From Desulfobacterales bacterium (GTDB lineage: Bacteria; Desulfobacterota; Desulfobacteria; Desulfobacterales; JALSRD01), in assembly GCA_026984935.1 (NCBI GenBank), contig JALSRD010000106.1, forward strand, positions 1 to 64,000: a stretch of 64,000 nt of DNA. Reading direction: 5' to 3'. The notes under the pieces were generated by a model. It was not told the DNA's origin. It did no database searches and saw only the letters and a list, made by a program, of their open reading frames with translations. A program made the position numbers and the translations under genes. This document shows positions 16,144 through 25,585 of this stretch, piece by piece (position 1 is the stretch's first letter; every line of letters starts with the position of its first letter).

Positions 16144-18105
16144 TCAGGCCCTTTTTCCGGCATGTATTGCTTTGCGCTCCTCCAGCCGGGCTTTCAATTT
16201 GGGAAACAGGTTCATATCGGTATGCGGCAGAAACAACGCCGCCACGTAATGGTTCATGTAGGAGGCCGTTTCCGACAGTTCGAAGTTGGTCATTTTGCGC
16301 AGCACATCCACGACATCGCGTCGGATACGGTTGGTCAGTGAACTCATTTTGGCCCCCATCAGCGACCCGTTGCCGATGTAAGTCACATGCTCCGGATCGG
16401 TCTCCGGCAAAAGACCGATGACCATGGCCATTTCAAGGTCCACGTAGCTGCCGAAGCCGCCGGCCAGAAAGATGCGCTGAATATCGCCGATGCTCAGGCC
16501 CACTTCTTCCAGCAGCGTCATGCAGCCGCTGTATATGGCGCCCTTGGCCCGGATCAGGTTTTCGATGTCGATTTCGGAAAGCGTGATATCGCGGTCGATC
16601 TGGGTTTCGTCTTTCCATGCCAGCACGTATTCCCAGACACCCTGGTTTTCCCGTATGCGCGCAGTCTGCAGGTCGCGGTCGAACTTCCCCAGGTTGTTGA
16701 TCACCCCGTTTTCAAACAAGGTGGCCACCATGGTGATCAGCCCGGATCCGCAGATCCCCTTGGGGCGCACATTGCCGATGGTCATGAGCATGGGTTCGGC
16801 GGTCAAAGGATCGATGGAAAAGTCCTCGATGGCACCGCGGGCCGCCCGCATGCCGAACTGGATACCACCGCCCTCGAAGGCCGGACCGGCCGAGCAGGCC
16901 GCGCAGGCCAGCCAGTCGCGGTTGCCGATGACGATTTCGGCGTTGGTGCCGATGTCCATGAAGAGCGTCAGTTCCTCGGTGCGGTACATGCCCGATCCCA
17001 TCACGCCGGCCACGATGTCACCGCCCACATAGCTCGACACGGAGGGGTAGACCAGCGCCTGCACGTGGTCCCCGAGTTCGATGCCCAGCGAAACGGCTTT
17101 CACGGGCGGATAGAGCGAGGCCGCCGGCACATAGGGTGAACGCCGGATGTAGCGCGGGTTCACCTTGAGCATGAGTTGTGTCATGGTCGTATTGCCGGAC
17201 ATGGTCAGCGTGGAGATCTCATCCGCATCAACTTTGGCACGCTTGATCAGCCGCCGGATGATTCCATTGATGGTACCGATCACCACCTCATGAAGTTTCT
17301 GCAACCCGCCGGGTTTTTCAGCGGCCATGATGCGCGTAATCACGTCTTCCCCATAACTGATCTGGGCATTGAAATCGCCGAATTGAGACAGGACTTTACC
17401 GGAGACCAGATCGATCAGCTGGCCGTAGACCGTGGTCGTGCCGATATCCACGGCAATGGCGTAGTTGTTGGCCGTGGTATCCCCGGGCTGTACGTTGATG
17501 ATGCGGGTCTTGCCGCCCTCGTGAACCGGGCGTGCCAGTGTGGCCGTGATACGGAAGTCCTGGGCGCGGAGGACATCCGGTATCTTGCGGATCACCGGCA
17601 GATTGACTTCCAGGGAGTGTTCGCCGTGGTTCAGTTTCAGAAAACTGACCAGGCGCGTCACGTCCGGCAGGTGATCCTGCGCGTTGGGAGCGGGCAGCTC
17701 GAGGTATTTTTTCTCCATGGGTGGGGAGAAGAGGCCCTGCTCTTTGAGCTCATCGAAATCCATTTCCCGGATGCGGGCCGTACGCCGCGGTCCGCTTCTT
17801 ACATTGAGCACACTGACATCCACTTCGGATTCGACGGGAACACGCACGACGATGTCTTCACATACGATGGAACGGCATGCCAGGCGATAGTCATTTTCAA
17901 TATCTTCGGCGCTGAGCTTCTCACTGATGCCTTCCGCCACGCGGCCTTTTTCGATGATCACGCGGCATTTGCCGCAGAGGCCTTCGCCGCCGCATGAGGC
18001 GTTGATGTGCACGCCGGCCTCCATGGCCGCCCGAATCAGTGTCTGGCCATCCGGCACTTCGATCTTCCGATCGTGCGGCAGAAAGTGTATCCGATGCATC
18101 TTCAT
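16144..18105 (-). CDS. acsV: RACo-type reductive activator of the corrinoid protein (ferredoxin-ASKHA)
   Basis: A 653-residue protein. The N-terminal plant-type [2Fe-2S] domain has C38, C44, C47 and C77 (ASCGGEGLCGKC, then RLAC). A linker follows, then a C-terminal ASKHA ATPase region (AVDIGTTTVYGQLIDL, LFMDIGTNAEIVIGNRDWLACA, IFLAGGFGSYVDLE). RACo uses ATP to return oxidised Co(II) in CFeSP to Co(I). Position upstream of acsD fits that job. GAGGG lies 10 bases before ATG 18105; ATG 18099 is an alternative. The gene starts 45 bases after the CoA-transferase gene. Confidence 0.88.
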   Translation of the reverse strand: MKMHRIHFLPHDRKIEVPDGQTLIRAAMEAGVHINASCGGEGLCGKCRVIIEKGRVAEGISEKLSAEDIENDYRLACRSIVCEDIVVRVPVESEVDVSVLNVRSGPRRTARIREMDFDELKEQGLFSPPMEKKYLELPAPNAQDHLPDVTRLVSFLKLNHGEHSLEVNLPVIRKIPDVLRAQDFRITATLARPVHEGGKTRIINVQPGDTTANNYAIAVDIGTTTVYGQLIDLVSGKVLSQFGDFNAQISYGEDVITRIMAAEKPGGLQKLHEVVIGTINGIIRRLIKRAKVDADEISTLTMSGNTTMTQLMLKVNPRYIRRSPYVPAASLYPPVKAVSLGIELGDHVQALVYPSVSSYVGGDIVAGVMGSGMYRTEELTLFMDIGTNAEIVIGNRDWLACAACSAGPAFEGGGIQFGMRAARGAIEDFSIDPLTAEPMLMTIGNVRPKGICGSGLITMVATLFENGVINNLGKFDRDLQTARIRENQGVWEYVLAWKDETQIDRDITLSEIDIENLIRAKGAIYSGCMTLLEEVGLSIGDIQRIFLAGGFGSYVDLEMAMVIGLLPETDPEHVTYIGNGSLMGAKMSSLTNRIRRDVVDVLRKMTNFELSETASYMNHYVAALFLPHTDMNLFPKLKARLEERKAIHAGKRA

Positions 18106-18150
18106 GTTCTGTTTTCCCTCGTCATGCCCCTCGTACGTTTCGCAGGATTC

Positions 18151-20085
18151 TCAGACATCCACATCCTTGGCGCCGGATGCGGCCCCTGACGCTGCAGCGT
18201 CACCAGGTGTTTTTGGGCGGTCAAACCGGCAGCGCAGCACCAGCATATTTTCTTCATAACTGGTTTCCGTTTCATATGGCAGGGTATTGAAGAGGTGAAT
18301 CATGGCACGGTTGTCCAGCGCCGTATAGGCAACCAGCCCGTCAATGCCGTTTTCCCTGGCGGCATCGGCCAGTTTGGCCATCAGGTGTTTGCCGAGCCCC
18401 TTTCCCTGCCAGTCGTGGCTCACGGAAAAAGCCACTTCGGCAAAATTGTCGGCAGGATCGAGGAGATACTCTCCGACGGCGATTACGCGGCCGAATCCGA
18501 ATTCCCCGATCACCGCCAACAGCGTCAGGTTGCGGATGTAATCAATCTGGGAAATCCCCTCCATCTCTTCGCGCAGGAAGCTGGTTTTTTCGTGGAAAAA
18601 CCGTGAAATCACATCATCTTTTTCCAGGTTATAGAAATGTTCCTGGATGCGGCGCTCGTCAACCGGTTTGGAGGGACGAATGACAACCTCCTGGCCGTCG
18701 ATATGAAAGACCTCCTCCAGTTTCAACGGATAGACCCCCAGAATGGATTCTTTCAGGGTGCGCCGGCTGCTGAGCAGCCCGATCTTCTGGGCTTCACGAA
18801 AAAGATCGTCGCGGTACTCGGGATGCGCAATGCTGATCATGGCCAAAGCCCGCTCCTGCAAGCTCTTGCCGAAGAGGTTGATGACACCGTACTCGGTGGC
18901 GACGTAATGCACATCGCCGCGGGGTACCACCACGGCGGATTCAGCCAGCATGGGGACAATGCGGCTGACCTTGCCCTGCATGGCCGTCGAGGGCAGCATC
19001 AGGATCGACTTGCCGCCTTCGGACTGGGCCGCCCCGCGGATGAAGTCCAGCATGCCGGTCACACCCGAAAACTGATTCTGCGGCAAGGCATCCGCGGCCA
19101 CCTGCCCGGTCAGATCCATCACCGAAGCGACGTTTAAAGATACCATTCGGCGGTGACGGGCGATCACGGACGGATCGTTGACATAATCGGAGGGGTAGAA
19201 CTCCACTCCCGGATTGTCATTGATAAATTCGTAGAGGTCCTCGGACCCCAGCGCCGTACTGGCCACCAGCTTGCCCTCGTTAAAACCCTTGCGACGGTTG
19301 GTAATGACCCCCATGGAAACCAGGTGCATCATGGTGCTGGTCAGGAACTGCGTGTGGACCCCAAGGTCATTGCGCTTCTCCAGCGCCAGGAGGGTGGCCC
19401 GGGGGGTGGTGCCGGGGCTGATCTGAATGGTGGCGCCGTCCGGTATCAGTCTGGCGATCAGTTTGCCGATGCGGTTGGCGCGCTGCGACTCGGGCAGATC
19501 CGGCGCCATCAGCAGCGGTTCGTCGTATTCCACGATGACGTCGACATCGTTTACATGCACGAAGCTCTGCCCCAGCACCCGCGGCATATGCGCATTGACC
19601 TGGGCGACCACCAGTTCCGCCGAACGGGCCGCCGCCAGGGTCACATCCACCGAAACTCCAAGGCTCATCCAGCCGAAATCGTCCGGCGGCGACACCTGGA
19701 TCAGCGCCACGTCGACCGGCATGCGCCCGCTGTTGAAAAGGCGCGGAATCGCCGAAAGATTCATGGGCGTCAGAAAGCGCATGTTGCGGGCGATGCTGCG
19801 GGGCTTGGCCGAGCCCAGGTAAAACGAACGGATGTTCATGGCCCTATCGCCGGTTTTGTTGGCGATCAGCGTCAGGGGGGTGCCTTCCAGCGAAAGCAGG
19901 CGTACGATTTCAAGGTCGGTATACCGCTCCGAAGCCTCGGAGAGCTCCCGCACCAGATGCTGGGGCTCACCGCACGAAGAGCCGATAAAAACGCGCTGCC
20001 CGGGGCGGATCATGGCCATGGCATCTTCGGCGCTGCGCCGCCGTTCCACGTAGTTGTCCGCCCAGTACCCTTTCGCTTGTGCCAT
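18151..20085 (-). CDS. Acyl-CoA hydrolase/transferase fused to a GNAT acetyltransferase
   Basis: About 644 residues from ATG 20085 (AGAGG upstream); a GTG at 20124 is possible but has no ribosome site. The first ~430 residues match the acetyl-CoA hydrolase/4-hydroxybutyrate CoA-transferase family (RPGQRVFIGSSCGEPQHLV, ATEYGVINLFGKSLQERA). The last ~170 residues form a GNAT fold (FSVSHDWQGKGLGKHLMAKL is the acetyl-CoA loop). The first domain would move or release CoA, for example with acetate; the GNAT target is unknown. It lies just upstream of RACo and probably shares its transcript, which links it to acetyl-CoA metabolism. Confidence 0.85.
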   Translation of the reverse strand: MAQAKGYWADNYVERRRSAEDAMAMIRPGQRVFIGSSCGEPQHLVRELSEASERYTDLEIVRLLSLEGTPLTLIANKTGDRAMNIRSFYLGSAKPRSIARNMRFLTPMNLSAIPRLFNSGRMPVDVALIQVSPPDDFGWMSLGVSVDVTLAAARSAELVVAQVNAHMPRVLGQSFVHVNDVDVIVEYDEPLLMAPDLPESQRANRIGKLIARLIPDGATIQISPGTTPRATLLALEKRNDLGVHTQFLTSTMMHLVSMGVITNRRKGFNEGKLVASTALGSEDLYEFINDNPGVEFYPSDYVNDPSVIARHRRMVSLNVASVMDLTGQVAADALPQNQFSGVTGMLDFIRGAAQSEGGKSILMLPSTAMQGKVSRIVPMLAESAVVVPRGDVHYVATEYGVINLFGKSLQERALAMISIAHPEYRDDLFREAQKIGLLSSRRTLKESILGVYPLKLEEVFHIDGQEVVIRPSKPVDERRIQEHFYNLEKDDVISRFFHEKTSFLREEMEGISQIDYIRNLTLLAVIGEFGFGRVIAVGEYLLDPADNFAEVAFSVSHDWQGKGLGKHLMAKLADAARENGIDGLVAYTALDNRAMIHLFNTLPYETETSYEENMLVLRCRFDRPKTPGDAAASGAASGAKDVDV

Positions 20086-20270
20086 GGCCGCCTCTGGTGA
20101 ATCCCCGATGGAATTAAACCGCACCGCTTTTTATCAAAATTTCCGAAATGAATTTATCTAACCCACCTGCTGCCAATTATCAAGCAAAACATGCCGCGCA
20201 CGCTCACCCTTGTGGTACAAGCGCACGATGTATTGCTTTTAAAAAAAATGCCCGTGGCCCGATCAAAGGC

Positions 20271-20300
20271 TTGACGCCAAGGTGCGCAATTTACTATGTG
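20271..20300 (+). promoter_or_regulatory. Candidate promoter for TRAP genes
   Basis: TTGACG at 20271-20276 and TATGTG at 20295-20300 with an 18-base spacer, 46 bases before the small-permease start. It lies in the divergent gap between the CoA-transferase and TRAP genes. Confidence 0.35.
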
Positions 20301-20345
20301 GAGGGGTTATTTTGAAAAATCGGCGCCAATCAGGGGGGCTTTTGT

Positions 20346-20882
20346 ATGAAACTGATAAAACTGTATGTCAAAATCGTGGACGCCATGAACGAAAACATCG
20401 GTATTTTCACGGCCTGGCTGACCACGCTGCTGGTGATCAACGTATTTTACGACACGATCATGCGCTACGTCTTCAAAAAGGGTCATATCGCCCTGCAGGA
20501 GCTCGAGTGGCACATTTTCTCGGTGATTTTTCTCGTCGGCGCAGCCTATACGCTGAAACACGACGGCCACGTGCGGGTGGATATCATCTACACCAAACTG
20601 AGTAAAAAATGGCAGGCCTGGATCGACATGGTCTGCAGCTTTACCTTCCTGATCCCCTTTTGTCTGATCGTGATTTACGCCACCAAGATCTTCGTCCTGG
20701 ATTCCTGGGCGGTTCGCGAAACTTCCCCTGACCCGGGCGGCCTGCCGGCACGCTACCTCCTGAAGGCCATGATCCCCCTCGGCTTTGCGCTGCTCCTGGC
20801 ACAGGGCGTTTCGGAGGCTTTCAAATGCCTGCTCTTTTTGTGCGGACTTGACATCGAAGACCATCGGAAAGAGGAGGGGTAA
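20346..20882 (+). CDS. TRAP transporter small permease (DctQ type)
   Basis: A 178-residue membrane protein with four hydrophobic helices and the family pattern ALQELEWHIFSVIFLVGAAYTLKHDGHVRVDI. It pairs with the large permease that begins 5 bases after its stop. TRAP systems use an ion gradient and a periplasmic binding protein to import carboxylates. No binding-protein gene is adjacent. GGGGGG about 8 bases before ATG 20346 supports the start. Confidence 0.92.
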   Translation: MKLIKLYVKIVDAMNENIGIFTAWLTTLLVINVFYDTIMRYVFKKGHIALQELEWHIFSVIFLVGAAYTLKHDGHVRVDIIYTKLSKKWQAWIDMVCSFTFLIPFCLIVIYATKIFVLDSWAVRETSPDPGGLPARYLLKAMIPLGFALLLAQGVSEAFKCLLFLCGLDIEDHRKEEG

Positions 20883-20886
20883 GCCC

Positions 20887-22218
20887 ATGGAATGGATTCA
20901 AGAGTTCATGCCCCTGATCATGTTCACGGCCGTTTTCGCGCTGCTTTTGCTGGGCTATCCGGTGGCCTTTACCATCGGCGGCGTTTCGCTTTTTTTCGGC
21001 CTTTTCACTTTCGGAACCGATTTTTTCAACCTGCTGCCGCTGCGCATCTGGGGCCGCATGACCAACTTCACCCTGCTGGCCGTACCACTGTTCATCTATA
21101 TGGGGGTGATGCTGGAAAAATCGGGCATTGCCGAAGAGCTCCTGGAAACCATGGCGCTGGTGTTTGCCAAGATTCCCGGCGGCCTGGCCATCTCGGTGAT
21201 TTTCGTGGGTGCCCTGATGGGGGCTTCCACGGGCATCGTGGGCGCCACCGTGGTCACCATGGGGCTTTTGTCGGTTCCCACCATGCTGCGCCGCAACTAC
21301 AGCAAGGCGCTGACCACAGGCACCGTGGCCGCTTCGGGCACCCTGGGGCAGATCATCCCGCCCTCCATCGTACTGGTGCTCTTGGGCGACATTATCAACG
21401 TACCGGTGGGCGATCTGTTTATCGGTGCGGTGATCCCGGGCCTGGTGCTGGTGGTGCTGTACATGGTTTACATCTTCGGCATTGCGCTGATCAAACCGGA
21501 GTTGGCACCCAAAATCCCCCAGGAAGAACTGGACCAGATTTCGCGCAAGCAGCTCTACATCCGGGTGGCCAAGGCACTGGTGCCGCCCCTTTTTCTGATG
21601 CTGGCGGTGCTGGGATCCATCTTTGCCGGTATCGCCTCGCCCACCGAGGCCGCTTCGGTGGGTGCCGTGGGGGCGACTATTTTGACCGTCATCTACAAGC
21701 GCTTCAACTACACCATCGCCATGGACGTCATGAAGTCCACCACCAACCTGACCTGCATGGTTTTCATCATCCTGGTGGGCGCCACCACCTTAGGCCTGGT
21801 GTTCCGCGGACTGGACGGCGACGTGCTGGTGCGCGGACTCATCCGCAACCTGCCTTTCGGCAAGTGGGGCATTTTGCTGGTGGTGATGGGCATCATCTTC
21901 ATCGCCGGCTTTTTCCTGGATTTTATCGAGATCACCTTCATCCACGTACCGGTGCTGGCACCCATCATGATCAGCATGGGTGTCAACCCGCTGTGGCTGG
22001 CGGTGCTCATCGCGGTCAACCTGCAGACATCGTTCCTGACGCCGCCTTTCGGTTTTTCACTCTTTTACCTGAAGGGCGTCACACCGCCTGAAGTGCAGAC
22101 CATGGATATCTACAAGGGCATCATTCCCTTCGTGATTATCCAGATCATCGGCCTGGCGGTCATCTGCATGATTCCCGAATCCATCACCTGGCTGCCGCGC
22201 GTGCTGCTGGGGGACTAA
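20887..22218 (+). CDS. TRAP transporter large permease (DctM type)
   Basis: A 443-residue polytopic membrane protein. Typical segments are LLLGYPVAFTIGGVSLFFG, FTLLAVPLFIYMGVMLEKSG, GALMGASTGIVGATVVTMG, GTLGQIIPPSIVLVLLGD and TSFLTPPFGFSLFYLKGV. ATG 20887 follows GAGGAGGGG; the frame is open upstream through the small-permease gene but family similarity starts here. It forms the ion-coupled channel half of the transporter. Length is normal for DctM (about 425-445). Confidence 0.94.
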   Translation: MEWIQEFMPLIMFTAVFALLLLGYPVAFTIGGVSLFFGLFTFGTDFFNLLPLRIWGRMTNFTLLAVPLFIYMGVMLEKSGIAEELLETMALVFAKIPGGLAISVIFVGALMGASTGIVGATVVTMGLLSVPTMLRRNYSKALTTGTVAASGTLGQIIPPSIVLVLLGDIINVPVGDLFIGAVIPGLVLVVLYMVYIFGIALIKPELAPKIPQEELDQISRKQLYIRVAKALVPPLFLMLAVLGSIFAGIASPTEAASVGAVGATILTVIYKRFNYTIAMDVMKSTTNLTCMVFIILVGATTLGLVFRGLDGDVLVRGLIRNLPFGKWGILLVVMGIIFIAGFFLDFIEITFIHVPVLAPIMISMGVNPLWLAVLIAVNLQTSFLTPPFGFSLFYLKGVTPPEVQTMDIYKGIIPFVIIQIIGLAVICMIPESITWLPRVLLGD

Positions 22219-22265
22219 AGCGGGTCCTGTCTGCCGGCGGGCCTCACCATTAGGGAGAGTGATTC

Positions 22266-23702
22266 ATGGCAACGAAAGTCGTTGTTCTGGGTGCCGGACC
22301 CGGAGGATACGTGGCGGCCGTGCGCGCCGCCCAGCGGGGCGCCGATGTCACTGTTATCGAGTCCGACAAGCTGGGGGGCACCTGCTTAAACCGCGGCTGC
22401 ATTCCGTCCAAGGTGTTGATCACCACTGCTGAGCTGCTGGAGAAATTTCACCGCGCCGAGGCTTACGGCATCCGGACCGACGGCCATGTACAGGTGAACA
22501 TGCAGCGTCTGATGGCCCGCAAAGCCGCCGTCGTGGGGACCCAGATCAAGGGCATCGGCGCGCTGTTCAAACATCACAGAATCCGCCTGGTTCAGGGATA
22601 TGGACGTATTGCCGCACACGGCCGCCTGGCGGTAACTGCGGCAAACGGTCGAACGGTTGAAGTCCCGTGGGACCGGCTGATTCTGGCCACGGGCACCCGG
22701 CCCATGGAAATTCCGGCGCTGGCTTTCGACGGCCGGGACATTTTGTCCAGCGACCACGCACTGAACCTCGAACAGGTGCCCGCGTCCATCCTGATCGTGG
22801 GCGGCGGCGTCATCGGCTGCGAGTTTGCCTGCCTGCTGGCCGCACTGGGCAGCCGGGTGACAGTGGTCGAAGCCCTGGCGCGCCTGCTGCCGCTGCCTTC
22901 GGTGGATGCGGACTGCTCCAAGGTTTTGCAGCGCGAGATGAAGAAACGCAAAATCAAGTTCTTCGTCGATCGCAGCGTGCAGCGCGTGGACCGCGCAGAC
23001 GGCAAACTGCAGGTCACCATCGGCCCTTCGCCGTTTTCCGAGACACCGGCCGAAAAAGCCAAACCGCCGCTGACCCTCGCAGTGGACAAGGTACTGGTAT
23101 GTGTCGGCCGGACCGCCAACACGGATGCCATCGGCCTCGAGCATATCGGGCTTAAAACCGATGCCAGAGGATGGATCGAGGCCGACGCGCACATGCAAAC
23201 CGGCGTGCGCGGCGTTTACGCCGTCGGCGACATCCTGGGACCTGACCGAATCATGCTGGCCCACGTGGCCTCGCGCGAAGGCATCGTGGCCGCCGACCGC
23301 CTCATGGGCGCCGATGCAAAAATGGATTACGCCGCCGTTCCCGGGGCCATCTTCACCTCGCCCGAGGTGGCCAACGTGGGGTTGACCGAGTCCCGGGCCC
23401 GTGAGCAGGGGCGTGACATCCGGGCCGACAGCGTGCTGATGCGCACGCTGGGAAAGGCCCAGGTAATGGGCGACATCGCCGGACAGGCCAAGATCGTCTC
23501 CGAAGCCGGCAGCGGAAGGGTACTGGGCGTACACCTGGTGGGTGCCCGCGCCACGGAGCTGATCGCCGAGGCCGCCCTGGCCGTCCGGCTGGGCGCCAGC
23601 GTAACCGACCTGGCCGAAACCATTCATGCCCACCCTACGCTGGCGGAAATCATGCCCGAAGCCGCTTACAAGGCACTGGATATGGCGTTACACGCGTCCT
23701 GA
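22266..23702 (+). CDS. lpdA: Dihydrolipoyl dehydrogenase
   Basis: A 478-residue flavoprotein that reoxidises dihydrolipoamide with NAD. The FAD motif GAGPGGYVAAVRAA is at 9-22; the redox disulfide is C40/C45 in GGTCLNRGCIPSK; the NAD-binding motif is VGGGVIGCEFA; the C-terminal catalytic motif is HAHPTLAE. GGGAG precedes the ATG. No lipoyl acyltransferase genes are adjacent, so it may serve the glycine cleavage system or a 2-oxoacid complex encoded elsewhere. It follows the TRAP large permease by 47 bases. Confidence 0.94.
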   Translation: MATKVVVLGAGPGGYVAAVRAAQRGADVTVIESDKLGGTCLNRGCIPSKVLITTAELLEKFHRAEAYGIRTDGHVQVNMQRLMARKAAVVGTQIKGIGALFKHHRIRLVQGYGRIAAHGRLAVTAANGRTVEVPWDRLILATGTRPMEIPALAFDGRDILSSDHALNLEQVPASILIVGGGVIGCEFACLLAALGSRVTVVEALARLLPLPSVDADCSKVLQREMKKRKIKFFVDRSVQRVDRADGKLQVTIGPSPFSETPAEKAKPPLTLAVDKVLVCVGRTANTDAIGLEHIGLKTDARGWIEADAHMQTGVRGVYAVGDILGPDRIMLAHVASREGIVAADRLMGADAKMDYAAVPGAIFTSPEVANVGLTESRAREQGRDIRADSVLMRTLGKAQVMGDIAGQAKIVSEAGSGRVLGVHLVGARATELIAEAALAVRLGASVTDLAETIHAHPTLAEIMPEAAYKALDMALHAS

Positions 23703-23787
23703 CCCCTACCCGGATTCCGGCGGACCACGCAACCGTTCATCGCACCCGGCCGGCATCCGGCGATGCATCTGACAGGGAGGCAGCTAC

Positions 23788-24951
23788 TTGGACACATCCG
23801 CGACATGGGCGGAAATCGACCTGGCGGCCATCGCCCACAACACAGCGGTGCTCAAAGCCCGCTGCCGACCGGCCCGCCTGATGGCCGTGGTCAAGGCCGA
23901 TGGCTACGGGCACGGCGCGGCGGCCGTCGCCCAGCAGGCGCTTGCCAGCGGCGCCAGCATGCTGGCCGTTGCGCGCTTTCGCGAAGCAACCGCTTTGCGG
24001 CAGGCCGGCATTGATGCGCCCATCCTGATTTTCGGATACACGCCGGCGGATTTCGCCGAACAGCTGGCCGGCCTGGACCTGATCCAGGCTGTGGCTTCCA
24101 CAGATGCCGCCCGGCAGCTGGCGGACCGTGCCCGGCGCGCCGGAAAGCAGATCCGCGTGCACATCAAAATCGACACGGGCATGGGTCGCCTGGGACTGCT
24201 GGCGGACCGCCTGACCATGGACCCGGTGGCTTCGACAACAGACTGCAGGCGGGTGGCGGCGGAAGTCGAATCCATCGTGCGGCTGCCGGGCCTGGTGCCC
24301 GAGGGCATATTCACGCATTTCGCAGCCGCCGACAGCCGTGACAAGCTCTACACCCGACGGCAGTTCGACATCTTCACAGCACTTCTGGATACCCTTGCCC
24401 GACGCGGCATCCGGTTCGAACTGCGGCATGCCGCCAACAGCGCCGGAATCATCGATCTGCCGGAAACCCGCCTGGACATGGTACGCGCCGGAATCGCCCT
24501 TTACGGACTGTACCCGTCGGGGGAAGTTGACCGCGGGAAGGTCCTGCTGCGACCGGCCATGTCCCTGAAAAGCCGTATTGTGCACTTGAAAAAGGTGCCG
24601 GCGGGCTTTAAATTGAGTTATGGTCTGACCCATGCAACCGCTTCCGCCACGGTGATCGCCACGGTGGCGGCGGGATACGCGGACGGCGTCAGCCGCCTGT
24701 TGTCCAACCGTGGCAGCATGCTGGTGCACGGGAAAGCGGCGCCCATCATCGGAAGGGTCTGCATGGATCTGTGCATGCTCGATATCGGTCACATCCCCGA
24801 AGCGCAGCTGAACGATGAGGTGGTCATTTTCGGCCGGCAAGGTGGAGGCTGTATTTCGGCCGACCAGATTGCCGATCTGCTGAATACGATCAATTACGAA
24901 GTGGTAACCGGTATCACCGCGCGCGTACCGCGGGTCTATCTCCATCCCTGA
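23788..24951 (+). CDS. alr: Alanine racemase
   Basis: A 387-residue PLP enzyme that makes D-alanine for peptidoglycan. The PLP lysine is K36 in AVVKADGYGHGA. Other family marks are IDTGMGRLGLL, GIFTHFAAAD and VCMDLCMLDIGH, with the second catalytic tyrosine in KLSYGLTH. The start is TTG 23788 behind AGGGAGG, since no ATG lies at the right place. Cytoplasmic. It follows lpdA in the same direction. Confidence 0.93.
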   Translation: MDTSATWAEIDLAAIAHNTAVLKARCRPARLMAVVKADGYGHGAAAVAQQALASGASMLAVARFREATALRQAGIDAPILIFGYTPADFAEQLAGLDLIQAVASTDAARQLADRARRAGKQIRVHIKIDTGMGRLGLLADRLTMDPVASTTDCRRVAAEVESIVRLPGLVPEGIFTHFAAADSRDKLYTRRQFDIFTALLDTLARRGIRFELRHAANSAGIIDLPETRLDMVRAGIALYGLYPSGEVDRGKVLLRPAMSLKSRIVHLKKVPAGFKLSYGLTHATASATVIATVAAGYADGVSRLLSNRGSMLVHGKAAPIIGRVCMDLCMLDIGHIPEAQLNDEVVIFGRQGGGCISADQIADLLNTINYEVVTGITARVPRVYLHP

Positions 24952-25159
24952 GCAAATCTATGGCAGGGACCCGGCCTCAGGATGTCACCCGGCCACAGTG
25001 CTGGCCCTTTCAGACATCACCTCCGCCTGCAGCCGGCACCGGCAGCAGGTGGAAGTACGCGCGGCCCGTCATCATCAACGGCGGCGCAAGCCCGTTCCCA
25101 AAGCATCGATCCGGTATCCGGATCTTCGGCATCCATTACGTCACGAAAGGAGTATAACG

Positions 25160-25396
25160 ATGAAGTTTACGCCGTGGAAAGAACGTGCACTTTACTTCCT
25201 TTTAGGGGCCCTGCTCGTTTTCGGCACACTGTTTCTAACCGGGGCGATCAGCAGCCAATCGCAGATCGGGCGTTATCGGATTTCAGCCTGGACCAGGGGA
25301 CAGTTTGTCGGTGCCATGATCGTCGACACAACCACAGGCGTGGTCAAGTACGTCGACCGCACCAACGAAAAACTGCCTTTTGATCAGATCAAATAG
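25160..25396 (+). CDS. Small membrane-anchored hypothetical protein (78 aa)
   Basis: One N-terminal hydrophobic helix (residues 11 to about 30) is followed by a short periplasmic-type domain ending TTTGVVKYVDRTNEKLPF. AAAGGAG precedes ATG 25160. No family is recognised. The pattern WTRGQFVGAMIVDTTTGVVK suggests a compact beta fold. It sits between alr and the ribosomal-protein operon. Confidence 0.7.
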   Translation: MKFTPWKERALYFLLGALLVFGTLFLTGAISSQSQIGRYRISAWTRGQFVGAMIVDTTTGVVKYVDRTNEKLPFDQIK

Positions 25397-25445
25397 TTCC
25401 CCCTCGGGCCGCAAGCGCGCTTTACCCCGTCCGCAGAAAATAAGC

Positions 25446-25474
25446 TTGACAAAAGAGCTATTAACAGGTAGGTT
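25446..25474 (+). promoter_or_regulatory. Candidate promoter of the rpsF operon
   Basis: TTGACA at 25446-25451, a 17-base spacer and TAGGTT at 25469-25474, followed by a strongly AT-rich stretch. It is 112 bases before the rpsF start. Confidence 0.45.
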
Positions 25475-25543
25475 TATTGATTTTAATATATTATATTTTT
25501 TACTTGTCATAATTTACTTATGATGAGCATTTATTTCATCCTT

Positions 25544-25562
25544 GCTCCGGCGCTTCCGGGGC
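25544..25562 (+). promoter_or_regulatory. rpsF leader hairpin, possible S6:S18 autoregulation site
   Basis: GCTCCGG (25544-25550) pairs with CCGGGGC (25556-25562) around CGCTT, just before the rpsF ribosome site. Many bacteria carry an S6:S18-binding motif with conserved CCG in this leader. This hairpin is at the right place, but I cannot confirm the full motif. Confidence 0.35.
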
Positions 25563-25585
25563 TTTATGATCCGTAAGGAGGTTAA

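Noticed and set aside
16029-16421. Short plus-strand frames at the 3' end of the RACo gene
   Set aside because: They overlap the real C-terminus of RACo and have no start signals.
22386-23633. A 415-codon minus-strand open frame opposite lpdA
   Set aside because: It is antisense to a full dihydrolipoyl dehydrogenase with complete motifs, so it is a GC-driven artefact.
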